Below, piece by piece: positions 32,966-44,250 of a DNA stretch of 64,000 nt (within the stretch, counting starts at the first letter, position 1; each line of letters opens with the position of its first letter). Under the pieces are notes generated by a model. It had not been told where the DNA came from and made no database searches. It saw only the letters and a program-made list of their open reading frames with translations. The position numbers and the translations under genes are program-made. The DNA is taken from positions 89,639,637-89,703,636 of the forward strand of contig JARCOQ010000001.1 in assembly GCA_029207755.1 (NCBI GenBank), written 5' to 3'. The stretch is from Chamaea fasciata. Taxonomy: Eukaryota; Chordata; Aves; Passeriformes; Sylviidae.

Positions 32966-35900
32966 ATCTGGGTGGCAGGCGTTTTACTCTAGGTCCCAAA
33001 GGAAATTATACCTTCTCTTCATTGTTGTTGTTCATCAGTAACATGAAGTTCTAAAAATCTAAGGAAAGGGAATGCTGAATTTGATTTCTCTATTCATATC
33101 TGTGGCCTGTCTCCCTGACCATTTTTTTTTTTAGCAAAAAGCAGGAAAAGGAGAGAGTGAGGGATGGGTAGAGGTTGATGTTAAGCAACTCTCACTGAAC
33201 TCTTCATAAGGTGAGACAAATGATTTCTGAAAACCGGAACATAAAGTTTTAATGTGAGATTCCTTAAAGAACTGGGAGAGGTAGGCATCAGTAAATACAC
33301 GGCTTTTGCAAGGCGAAATGAGCAATTGTGGAAAGCAGTTGGGAGTCAGGCAGTTTCTTATCCAAAAAAAAAAAGTACAGTGTGTGACTTTTACACCTCT
33401 GTGAAGGGACTTTAAAAGAGAAATGCCTTTTGCTTCCTGCCTGGAAGAAGTTAAGCTCTTTCTATAAAAAGAATGAATTTGGAAAATGTCTGGTGTCTTT
33501 CTATATGCGTGCATATTAGTTCCATGTCTTTTATCAGGCAGCACTTTAAGAGATGCAACGTTCATATGAGTGTGGGTCTTTTATTACCAGAAAGACTTCG
33601 GCAAATTGCAGGGAATTCAGACAGCTGCAACAAAAGTGATTAATGGACTAGAGAGGAGAAGAAAGATTAAGAATTAAATACAAATGGTTTGTCTGAGTGA
33701 GACAAAAAGAGGGTGAAAGAACAGAGTGATATTAAAACTACCAGTGCTACTGCACCTGAAGGGTTATAAATATCTGAATTTGTAAAACTGTTTTGGGTGG
33801 TCCTATGACTAGGACCATAACTAGGACCAGTGGGATAAATTTTAGTGCGGAAAATGTAGGCTGAAATCCAGAAACGTTTCCATCTAGTATGATCTGTTAC
33901 ACTATGGAATAGTCCCCAGTGAGAAGAGATGGAAGTCACGTCGCTCAAATAATTTGATCTATACCAAACAAAGGCACAGGAGAGGTCCTGAGTTGAGCAG
34001 GGGTCTGAGCATCATTTTTGAGGCATCTTTCCCTCCTCCCTGTGCTGTCTGTGGGCGGTGCCAACACTGACAATGTCTGGAAATCACACGGGGATTTCTT
34101 AGAGCTCTGTATTTTAGCATATATTTGAATAGGGATTTCCTTGCGGAAACACAAAAATCCCTCTCTGTTCAGCATTCTGCCCTGCAACTGTTTCTGCTTT
34201 TTGTACAAAACCCCAAAAAGCTAATGAAAGAGAGCAGAAGTTGCCTTACTGTAAAACTACTTAGTGATAAACGTTTTTATACTTCACTTGGAACAAGTTC
34301 GTCAGGCTGTTCTCCGAGGCTGAGGAAGAGCTGTTGGCAAACTGCATTCAGCCATTACAAGTGAGAATGACTGAGCAGAACAGGCCTGTTTAACTCATTC
34401 ACTTTTCTGCTGTGTCCAAGCAAGTCATAAGTTCTTAAATTCCACTTTTCATGTAGGGGCTTGGTCTCCATAGTTATGTCTCTTGTTTTCTTGGCCTTCA
34501 GGATAATTTTCCAGTGCGTGGCTAGAAAGCTGCAATATGTATGATGAAAACTAGGGACTTCGTTTTTTTTATTAATGAGCCTACTGAATTTTTTCTGTCA
34601 CTTGTGTTTGCAGCACAATATCCTTCACAGCTTTTGCTTGCCATCAGGTTCTCTTTAAAAGAATGACATGGAAATGTTTATCTCCCCCTCCCCAGGCTGC
34701 TGTGGGATTTTGGATTGCTGATTCTTTATTCTCTTTGCCAATCCATGGAGCATCTAAGGAGAAAAACCTTTCACTTCCGTCAGCTCAAGTCCATGCTGCA
34801 AAGTTTGAGGGAGAGGAAGGTCTATGGCTGAGATGGCTGTTCACCTGAAGCTTGCACAGGTTGCATTCTCAGATGCTTGCTGAGGAGAAGGTGAGGGAGC
34901 AGGGCACACATTCCTGCATGATGTTCCCAATGCAGAGCTCTGCTGTGGTGTGTGGACTAGGCTGTCAGCATCCTGCACCTGCAGCTGCCTGGTGTTTCAG
35001 TGCTGTGTTTCCTCTTTCCAAGAGCTGCCTGAGTGAGGAAGAGGATTTGTGTGGCTTCATACAGGTTTAGATGCTACAGCTGGGTTCTGTACTTTTCCAA
35101 GTCTCAGAAAAGCAAGATTAATGATTTGCTGCTGCCAGTGAAATACCAGAACATGGATGGGTGTGCAAGACAGAAATATATATCAAGGTGTTGTCAAAAC
35201 ATTTATTTCCTTAGCAGGAAGCATCGATCCTGAAAACCATATGCTATTGCAATGACTTTATTTCTCCCTATATTAAATGACTGATACAGACTACATTTAA
35301 TTACTTTGTGTGATGGTGGTGACCCAGTGTAGCAGTTGGTCACTGTACACATCGTCTTCTGCTGCTGGCTGCCTGGCTGCTTTCAACAACCCAAAAATAG
35401 GGTTTGCCTGCAGATCAGGGTTTTCAAGGTTTATTTTGTCACTTTGTAATACACTGGGCTTTGGTTGCCTGATTTACTCTTTTTTTTTTATCAGTGTTTG
35501 TCAGCACTGAGTAATGCCTGTAAATAATGAACCATGCTTCTGCTTGTTACTGTGCTTTTGTTGTTTTCATTGTTTGTAAGCCTGTTTCAAAGGAGCAGTC
35601 GGGGTCATCTCTCAGACAGCATTGTATCTTCATAACTGTATGCTTGTGGAAAACAAAGATGGTTCAAAATGGTTGTGAACCTTTTGAATTAAAGGCCATG
35701 CTTCAGATCTGCAAGGAAAGTAGTGATTTTTTGGTCATATTTGTGAGGTGTTCTTTGCCTTTTATTTGTTTTTTTATTCCATTTTACAATCAAGAAGTAG
35801 CTGAATTGCAACGGCAGTAAAGAATGATAGAAACAGGTGCTGTGTTTCTGCTAAGTCTTGTAGAATTCTGCAGAATGATCCTCTCTATATTATCTTTGAG

Positions 35901-35984
35901 CTTTTCTGTAAGCAGGCCTGCTGAACTCAGATTCTGAAATATTGTTTGCATGGTCCTGTCTGTCATTACAGTTAGGGCTCAAAA
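32966..35984. other. Unique sequence, no gene seen
   Basis: No gene supported. The 144-codon frame at 33131-33565 (-) has no recognisable domain. Small items are an 11-base T tract at 33122-33132, an A-rich run at 33366-33376 and the hairpin with direct repeat at 33799-33828. Confidence 0.6.
33799..33828. repeat. Perfect 7-bp hairpin plus direct repeat
   Basis: GGTCCTA, four-base loop TGAC, then TAGGACC (33799-33816), followed by a second CTAGGACC at 33821-33828. This is a compact inverted repeat with a third copy of one arm. It is too short for a miRNA precursor. Confidence 0.8.
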
Positions 35985-35988
35985 GAAT

Positions 35989-36554
35989 TGCGCTGGTTTT
36001 GACTGGGATAGAGTTAAATTTCTTCACAGAGGCTCATAGGAAGCTATGTTTTGGATTTGTGCTGAACACAGGGTTGGTAACACAGGGATGTTTTCATTAC
36101 TCCTGACCAGGGCTTGCACTGTGTCCGGGCCTTTCCTGCTGCTCGCACCACCCTAGCAGCAAGTGGGCTGGGAGGTAACAACCAGCACAGCCGAGCCCAG
36201 CTGACCCAAGGGATATTCCAGATATATGGCATCATGCTCAGCATATAAAGCTGGGGGAAGAAGGAGGAAGGGGGGGACTTTCAGAGTGATGGCATTTGTT
36301 CTTCCAAGTCACAGCTATGTATGATGGAGCCCTGCTTTCCTGGCTGAACACATGCCAGCTGATGGGAAGTGATGAATGAATTCCTTGTTTCACTTGGCTT
36401 GTTTGTATGGCTTTTGCTTTACCTGTTAAGCTGTCTTTATCTCAACCCACAAGTTTTCTCACTTTTATCCTTCCAATTTACTCCCCTGTCCCACGGGAGG
36501 AAAGAGAGTGAGCAGCTCTGATACTTAGTTGCCAGCTGAAGTTAAGCCACAACA
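35989..36554 (+). mobile_element. Solitary LTR of an avian endogenous retrovirus
   Basis: A 566-bp element begins TGCGCTGGTTTTGACTGGG and ends AGTTAAGCCACAACA, so it has the TG...CA ends of an LTR. GAAT lies immediately before it (35985-35988) and again immediately after it (36555-36558), a 4-bp target-site duplication (5 bp if the shared terminal A is counted). The inner blocks match the very common bird ERV LTR as I know it: GATAGAGTTAAATTTCTTCACAG, the ATATAAAG core-promoter box at 36243-36250, GATGGAGCCCTGCTTTCCTGG and TTTATCTCAACCCAC. No gag, pol or env, primer-binding site or polypurine tract flanks it, so it is a solo LTR left by recombination between two LTRs. It has clear substitutions against the consensus, so the insertion is not recent. 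The U3 TATA-like box could in principle act as a promoter reading rightward. Confidence 0.92.
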
Positions 36555-38653
36555 GAATATTCTATGAAATGCCTGTCTTCCCCATCCTTTGGTGTACTAA
36601 TTTTAACCTAATGACTCAACTGCACCGCTGCCTTCCTCAGCAGCCGTTTCTGTGGCTCATGCTTAACTTTGTCTTTGGAAGCCAACCTATTTGCTTCTGA
36701 ATGAGTGAATTTTTTAAAGAATGACAAGACTTTTGTTTGCTCAGTGAAACTAATTTCTCAGGTGGAGAAATCATTTAACTGGGAAGAGTAGTTTTGAAGG
36801 GTTGTGGGGTTGTAACTACCTGTTACTGCTGCCCTTCTTGCTCCTCTAGTGCCACTTTCTTCTTCCTGTGGAACTAGATGAGGATTTCAGCATTGCTGAC
36901 AGCAGAACTGGAAGGGCAAGATCCTGATTTTTTCCCCTTCAAGGGCTAAACAGAGAGTCTTGTCCTCCCCCAGAGGGGGAGTGAGAAGTGAGATGCTCAC
37001 TCTCACCAGCTGTCTTGGCTGCGTGGGCACAATCAGCCAGGGACATTTTGCTGGTGTGTCTGCTTGGACTGACTGCTGGGAAGGCTCCACCTGGCCCTGC
37101 CCAGCTGCAGAGGAGTTTGTATTTTCTGGCTCCCTGTGGTTCTCTGCTGAAGCCTTTCTACGTAGGCCCATTGTATAGGACTGCCTCTTTTCCTCATCCA
37201 TGGAGGTATGGGACTGTACAGAACTAGAGCGCAACCTCTTTACCAGTGTAACTCATTCTGCTCGATCGAGGGATTTGTGTGGACAGTTTGGGTCTTGTAC
37301 CTGCCCAGCAGTACATCCATTTAGTGAACAAGGGTTTTTCGGCAGCTAAGGCAGACTGAAAGAAGATGCAGTTTTGGAGAGGATAGAGAGCTCACCTTTA
37401 ACTTTTCATAGAGGAAGGGAATTGTACTTGGCTCCTCTCTCTGAAATACCTTGGTCTCCAGAGCAGTCAGTTTGACATTCTTCTCAGCTGAAAGTTACTT
37501 AAAATAGATAACAACCAAGGAGCAAGAAAGATGCTTGGAGAAAATTTGCTTCTGTTTTGCTAACAAACCACAGTGTACACGGGATTGGTTTATAGATCTG
37601 GATAAGCACAAAAAATTAAGTAGCACCAGAAAATTTTCAGCAGGTCAGCAGAATATTCGGAGATTCCCTCGCAGATCGAAGAGGCAGAGGAAGTGAGCAA
37701 TAGACAACTCAGAGCTCATCCTGACATTTGCAGGCGGCACATCAGTGGGTCTGGGTTGTGACTGTAAAGGTAAATGGGACACTGATACAGATGAGGTGGC
37801 ACTAAGTGTAGAGCAAATCAGCCTCACATGGCAGCAGCTCCCTTCAGGGCTCATCAGGTGTGCCAAGTGTGAGACAAGCATCTTGGATGAGCTATAAATG
37901 GCTCAGTGGTAAGTGTATTTCAGGAGTAAAGAGCAGGCACTGAAAAGTAACAAGAGAATCAGGCAGAAACAGAAGGAGCCAAGGGATGATTGTGAGGGGT
38001 AGAATTGTGCAGTGGAGGGAGAGTCCTGCACACCAGCCTCAAGATGAATAAAAACACATGAACACATCTCCATGTATGAGAAAGTCTTTGCCTTTTACGT
38101 GTGCACGTATTAACACATCTGTAATTACCAGCAGACTCGCCTCAAAGTGGTGTTACTTTTACTTTCATCACATTTGAGTATTCACATTTGTGAGATGAGC
38201 TGAGGAGTTCTTCAGTGTTTCCTGACACAGGTGTGTACTGAAGACTGCTTTAGCTGGTCTCTCCATCCTTCCATCTTCCAGTAGTTTAACTGGGATTTCT
38301 GTGCACACCTGGGGACAGACTTCTTTCCCTGTAGGAACAACTTTTATAATGGAAAAGTTTGCGTGTGTTCTTATGTAAGAGTGTACGTGTGTGGTAAATA
38401 TTGTCAAACCTGAGGATTACTTTTTGTTTTTCTTCTTTTTCGGCAAGTTTCAGAGTTAATTTTTAAAGCTTCAGTGCACATTGAAAAGAAAGTTTGAAAT
38501 CTGTGGATTTCAGATGTGTTTTTTCTTGTATTTTTCTTTTTGTCTTAACCCAGTGAAAAAGTGAAAAAACCCTGCATCGTATTTTTCTGTAGGAAAAAGA
38601 ATAATTCAGTTCCTGTGTTTCCTTCAGAAAAGAAACAAATGCTTCTGAACATA

Positions 38654-38690
38654 TGAGAGGGGGCTTTTTGCTATTGTGAGAGGGGGCTTT
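38654..38690 (+). repeat. Spaced direct repeat, 14 bp with 23-bp period
   Basis: TGAGAGGGGGCTTT occurs at 38654-38667 and again at 38677-38690. Sequence between the copies is only loosely similar. Looks like a small slippage duplication. Confidence 0.9.
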
Positions 38691-39424
38691 CTCGAGCATT
38701 TAAAAAGCTGGAGGTGAAATGATTAATGTAGGTACCATCCTGTAGCTTTGCCATCAGCAGATCTCCCCTTTTAGTATCACTAGGAGCTTGTTTGATGCAG
38801 TATGAAGGGGAGAGTAGTGTTGTGCAAGTGATTTTCACAGAAAAGGAGTTTATGTGTAGTTCATCCCAGCTCAGTCCTCCCTGAGTTCAACAACAGCAGA
38901 AATCAGCAGTTTGATGTCTGTTTCTTTCTGGACTTGATTCTGGGAATGTTTCCAGGTAGTTTTTACTGGTTTTTAACTGGAACTGCTTTCCAGTATAGAA
39001 GGAGGAGGGCAAGGAGCATGCCCACCCTCATATGTGCTCCCAAAGTGAGTAAAAAAGTCAGGCTTTTGATATATTGTGACAGACTGAACCAGACCAGCAT
39101 CTCTGGCTCCGCACCTGTGGCAGCACAACAAAAAAAGTGTAATAAACAATCTGTCCCAATCTAGTCTCTCACAGGAGCACAGTCCGCAGTCCCTGATAGG
39201 GGAAGAAAAAAAATCACCTGGCTGAACAGAGCCGGTGCCAGCATGACCTATCCACGTGATTGGGAAAAGTACCTCAGGACTGAGAAGGAGGGAGCATGTT
39301 TTACCCCTGACTGCAGTTTAAAATCGTTTCTCTTTGGCCCGAATGTAAACTGAGTAATCCTCATGGTTTGGCTGCCTGTCCTGCAGCCTCTGTGCAAGTG
39401 TTGGAGCAGGGAGGGAGGAAATTT

Positions 39425-39700
39425 GCTCGCTCTTTCTGCATTTAGCGGCGCTACCTGGGAGATGTCTGCCTGCTGCACCGCCGAGGCTGCAGGGTGCCTG
39501 GTGCCGGGTATGCAGCCCTGCACGGTGCTGTGGCCCTGGCACCCCTCTACTGCACCTTTTGGGGGATACTGGGGAAGGGAGCAAGGAGCAGAGGTGTGCA
39601 GATCCACATCTGTTTCAAAGCAAAACGCAGCGTTTGATTGCACTTCCTGCCAGGCTGCGTTCTGGGCAGTTGCATGCGTTGTAGTTGCACGCTGCGGAGA
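39425..39700. other. CpG-enriched GC-rich patch
   Basis: About thirteen CpG dinucleotides lie in 280 bases, well above the neighbouring sequence, where CpG is rare. Open frames on both strands across it are due to low stop density. It is shorter and weaker than a typical CpG-island promoter. A small promoter, an enhancer or chance retention are all possible. Confidence 0.35.
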
Positions 39701-41952
39701 TAGAGTGCCCTTCAGGCATGCTGGACTGAGTTGCACTCTTCCCCTTTGTGCAGAGTTGCCGGTTTGTTAGTTGCAGATTAGAGACAAAAGCTTTTACAAT
39801 TAGGGTTTTTTTTTAATGGGAGAGGAGTGACACTGTGACCCGCTTACAAATGTGGTTGAGATCGTCTGGATTTCAGCCCGCACTGGGGAGAGTGAAGTCC
39901 TGTTTCCTGGGGCTTAGTGCAGAAAACTACCCCTTGTTATCAGTTGTCACCATTTCACAAGCCCAAGTGAACATGTTCTGGTATTCGCAGGTATTCAATA
40001 AGCGTACACTTTCCAGTGGCGCAACTAAAAAAATTCCAGATAGCCCAGGGATCATTTCAGAGTCTGATGAAGCTGAGATTTCCTAAGCGCAGTATTTACA
40101 AGCCCTCCTGCTGGAGAAGTGGAGGAAGGAGCTTCTTTCCAAGAAAAATGTAGGCTGGGTAATCTGACATCACTCAGAGTCACATCACCCTACACCCACC
40201 CGAATTCAAAGATAGAATGGAAATGGCATAATCTGTTCTCACGGTAACACTAATAGTACTGCTCCCGCAGTTCATTGTGCACTGTCCCCACCCGCCATTG
40301 CCACAATTAACATTTCTTGCAGTGACTTTGAAAAGTGTTGCCATAACAAGGTTGCTGATCAGCAACTACAAAAATCTTAACGAGGTACCTAATGGAGCTT
40401 TTTGTTTCCATTATTTCTGCTTAATATATTCTGAAAAAGTCAGGAGGTTTTAACCTTGCCTTCAGCTGCAGTACTGTGACATGTTTAATAGAATACCACT
40501 TCGTTTGTACTGCAGCTAGTGTACACTAAAAGGGTTTGGAGACCCCCTCTAATGTAGTCAGTCAAATTGGTGCCTGAAGCCAAAGAAAACGTATATCTGA
40601 ACACATGTTTTCGGTCTTGAGCTAAAAAAAAAAAATGCACTTCATGTTGAATAGCCTTCTCTAAGTACCGCAGTTAATAAGCCATGTTGTGTTTTTACTG
40701 GAAAAGTATGCTTCTAGCCAAGCATTCTTTGCATTTTTCCCAGGATTTAGTCATAAAATCACTTTAGACATATTGCAAGTATGAAATGTGTGCACATCAG
40801 ATAAAGGGCAGCAATTTTTGTTTTGCTGTAAAGCTCCATGGAAACATTTTTATCCCCATCAAGTGCATTATCCCAAGAAGTCTGGCCCCTTTCTTTACCA
40901 TTAACCTCTTTCTGTGTAAGAAAACGCTGAAAGACAGAGACGCTGCTAACAAACTGCTTGGGGATCGAACACACAGCACCGTCTCCCTGAGTCTGGTGGC
41001 ACCAGGATCTGACTGCCTTTGCACACAGTCTTAGACTCAGGTATCCAATGCTAATAGCCAGCCAGCTTGCAGATGTACATCTCCAGTCCTGGCAGCCTAA
41101 TTCTGCATGCATAAAAAAGCAAGGAACCTGAAGACTTGCTGCACTATTTTAGGCATTATTATTTCAAGAAATGGTTTACGCAAGCGAGAAAAGCCTCTAG
41201 CACAGTCCGCAGCCTCAGCCCTTCAAGGCTGTTGCATCTCACAGCACACTCTCGCAGCCCCCTCTGGCTGATGCTTGCAGCATCGTTGCTCTGCTCTGGA
41301 GCCAGTCTGAAAGTCCTGCTGATGGCTGGAAGAAAACCTTCCCGGGGGCGAGTGGGGCAGAGAGGAGTGAGATTCCTGGAGGGAAACTCTATGAAAGTCA
41401 GCAGCAGCAAGGTTTTAAAAGAACAAGTGTATACGCGGTTTTATGTATTGGAATAGAGTGATCTAGCTATCAAACATATGTTCACACATACAGAGTATAC
41501 AGAGTAATGTGTATATACCACCTCGACGAGTCAATCTGTGTTCTGAAGAGAAGAGATATTTAAAGCAGCTCTGCAAACTTTGTAGCATGGGGAGAGACTA
41601 GCTGGGCTTGTCTCTGCGGGGATCTGCAGCAGAGCTGGTCCAATCTGCATTTCTTTGTATACAATTTCAGTATCTCTTCATGGGCAGCTATATAAATGCT
41701 AAGAAACAGGCACGTGGATGAGGAATACAGAGGAAAGGGAAAAGTCCAAGGGAGAAAGAGGGTTACCCAGCCCAAAATCTAACTTGAACCCCGTGAAGAT
41801 GTCATGGAACAATGAAGTGTGGGAAGAGGTCATTTAAAAGCCATCCCGTGGGCCAAGAGAGCACCATGAGCACTGAATCACCACCATCTCACATTTTCTT
41901 TGGGACCACTGTCTTTCTGCTTGCTACCCGTGACAGGCAGCTGTCTGTCCAG

Positions 41953-42116
41953 TTTGAAGAGGTGGCAAGAGCCAGGAGAAAGGAAGGACTCTGTGCCATG
42001 CTTGGCCTTTGCGTGGAGGAGCAAAGTGGAGGTAGCAGGGGGACATTTACTTGTTTGGAGTTAGGAAGCCCTACTGTGTACCAGTTGTGGTGTACAATGC
42101 TCACCACCTGCCCATG
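41953..42116 (+). other. Exon-like open segment, unidentified
   Basis: Upstream is TTTCTGCTTGCTACCCGTGACAG and then CTGTCTGTCCAG ending at 41952. The 164 bases that follow stay open in the frame that starts at 41812 and end at CATG|GTAAGTC, a good donor. The peptide begins FEEVARARRKEGLCAMLG, then LCVEEQSGGS and TFTCLELGSPTVYQ. The first part looks helical and charged. The frame terminates at the TAA formed by the donor itself, as would happen if an exon were read into the intron. I recognise no family; chance is a serious alternative. Confidence 0.15.
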
Positions 42117-44065
42117 GTAAGTCATACTTTTTGACAGATGAGTAAAACTTCAGTGCTGTGTTACTCGTTCTTAATCATCTTGGGAAAAGATTAGCTGATA
42201 GGTTTGGGGCCTTTTGCAACTAGCACATTTGTTGGTGACATTTTTACTACAGTGCAATACATCAGGATAAATTTTGCAGATGTCTGTGGATCCAGGTTCA
42301 TATCGCCAGGTTCAGGGGTCTGTGATGGGAGAGTCCACAAAATGTTGTTCAGTATGCAGGATTTATACAGCATACAACAGAAATGTTGGTCCTAATCTGT
42401 TCCTTCTGCCCTGGGAGCACCCTGTGAAGGAGCTGCCTCTGTGGTTTTCAGCTGGTCAACAGGACTGCCCCCCTCTACCCTTGTCTTCCTAGGAAAAAGC
42501 TGTTTTCTAAGCCTAGATCCGCTGAAACAGCCCCAAAGGGGTAGAAATGGGACATGGATCATCAGAGAGGAGGCTGGTTCACTTCAATCATTTCTGCTCC
42601 TTGACATCCTGTCTGGGATGTGTCTGCTGGAGCCTTCTGAAGGAGGGCAGCTCTCCAGGGCTTATCTCCTTCTGCTGGCCAGCCTACACCCATGGGAGCA
42701 AAGTACTAGTAGAAGTCAAAATAAGATCTTGAAGGCAAACGTCACAATTATAGTGAGAGTAGTTGGGTGTCCCTTTGTGGGATGATATGCTGGAGGTACA
42801 GTTGTAGGTTTGTGGGTGCTTCACCAGAGGATATCATGCTGCATTCAGGGTGAATCAGACAGGACTGAGGTTTCTCCCCTTATAAACAAATCTCTGGATC
42901 TCCTTACTAGCTGAACATCTGAAATATTTGAGCATTTTCCCTTTTTTTGACTACTCGGCAATTTTTTGCTTGCTTGCACTGTAGCAGCTTTCATAAAAGG
43001 AGGAACTTTATTTCACTGCTGTCTTTCCCAACGCCCTTTTTTTTTATTGTACCTAATCAATCTTGCTGTGTTACTAAGAGCAACATCTCCGTTGGCCAGT
43101 CAAAAAGCTGGAAGTCTTACGTGGCCTGGTGTGTAGCTGGGCACAAAGCTCCCTTTCATGGCTTCGGCTGGCTGCATTGCCAGCCGTGCCGAGATCACAG
43201 TCCCGATAAAATGGTGTTGAAAGCACTGAGAGTTTCAGGCTTCGTGCTCTCTGCTGAAGGGATAATTTTAGAATGTTCTTCCCCTTGATAATAGTAATTT
43301 TACAGCAATGTAACTGTTGGATTTTAGAGTTAGATCAGTGTAAATGAAGGCAGAACAGATCATTTCTTCTGAGGCAAAGAACAAAACTCTTCACATCAGC
43401 AGTTATAAATGTATAAAAAAAAATCCAAATGTGCATACACACACAAAAATCTACATCCTCTTAAGGCAAGACTGTAAATAATTAATATAATAATCTGCTT
43501 ACAAAATCAATCTTGGTTTATTAAGTTAGTCAAAACATTACAGATTAGTTCTCTTTTTTTATCTTTTTTTTGCTTCCCATACCTCCATAAATACAGGTAC
43601 CTTCCACCTGCATGAAGGACAAGCAAGCATTTTTCCTTCTGGTTTGAGAGCTGCATTTTCAAAAGAATGTTAAACCCTTCTTCTAGATTTCCAAACATGT
43701 GTTTCTGTGGCTTTTTTTGTTGTTGTTGTTCTATTCAGATTTTTTAGTGTTTCCAGAAAAATAACATGCGACACCTTGTATCCATATTCCTAGGGGCAAT
43801 TTTTACAGCTCTGCAAATAAAACGCTTTAAGGCATCCTGCAAAGTGATTGTACTAAACAAATGTAGTAAATAATCCTGAAATTGCAATGCACCTCATTTA
43901 CACTTGAATGGAATTACTTGAATGTGGGATGTCGCTGGTACAAGTGGCTCCAAGTAGCTGTTCGGTTTTGTGTTCGCTAATACAGGCAGCTTTATCACTT
44001 GCTTGTATAAAAAGCATGACACTGAGAAGGATTGGAATCTCACTTGACTCTGCTGTTCTATTGGT

Positions 44066-44250
44066 GATTGAAGTTAGGGACCTAAATAAAGCTGGTCCAA
44101 TACTCAAAGGTGCTGAACAACTGCATACTCTCTATAAGTAACAAGTAGATGCAGCTGCCTGGCACATGTGAAAATCAAGATTTTTTTCAGGTTCCTAAAA
44201 ATTGATTTAGAAGCCTAACTTAAATATAGAGGCTCAAAAATGCTGGTCCA
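44066..44250 (+). mobile_element. Ancient amniote interspersed repeat, copy 2
   Basis: Begins near ATTGAAGTTAGGGACCTAAA, then GCTGGTCCAATACTC, AAAGGTGCTGAACAACTGC, GGCACATGTGAAAATCA, GTTCCTAAAAATTGATTTAG, AAGCCTAACTTAAATA and GCTCAAAAATGCTGGTCC. The second half lines up with copy 1 at 31634-31741 in the same orientation: cacc/tttgaaa, cctaaa, ttaggc/cctaac, and the final ...aaaa...tggyCC block. This copy retains an upstream part that copy 1 lacks. Family name not known to me with certainty. Confidence 0.5.

Larger units (their letters stand above)
36559..44065. other. Mostly unique sequence with a CpG-enriched patch, no confident gene
   Basis: No confident gene. Open frames up to 162 codons (39248-39736, - strand) fall in the GC-richer part and show no family motif. 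A segment at 37848-37908 has an acceptor CTCCCTTCAG before it and AGTG|GTAAGTG after it and is open in one frame, but nothing identifies it. Listed separately are the 23-bp spaced duplication, the CpG-enriched patch and the exon-like segment at 41953-42116. Confidence 0.5.

Noticed and set aside
39248..39736. 162-codon - strand open frame
   Set aside because: Lies in a GC- and CpG-richer patch where stops are scarce; the + strand is open over the same bases and no domain is visible.
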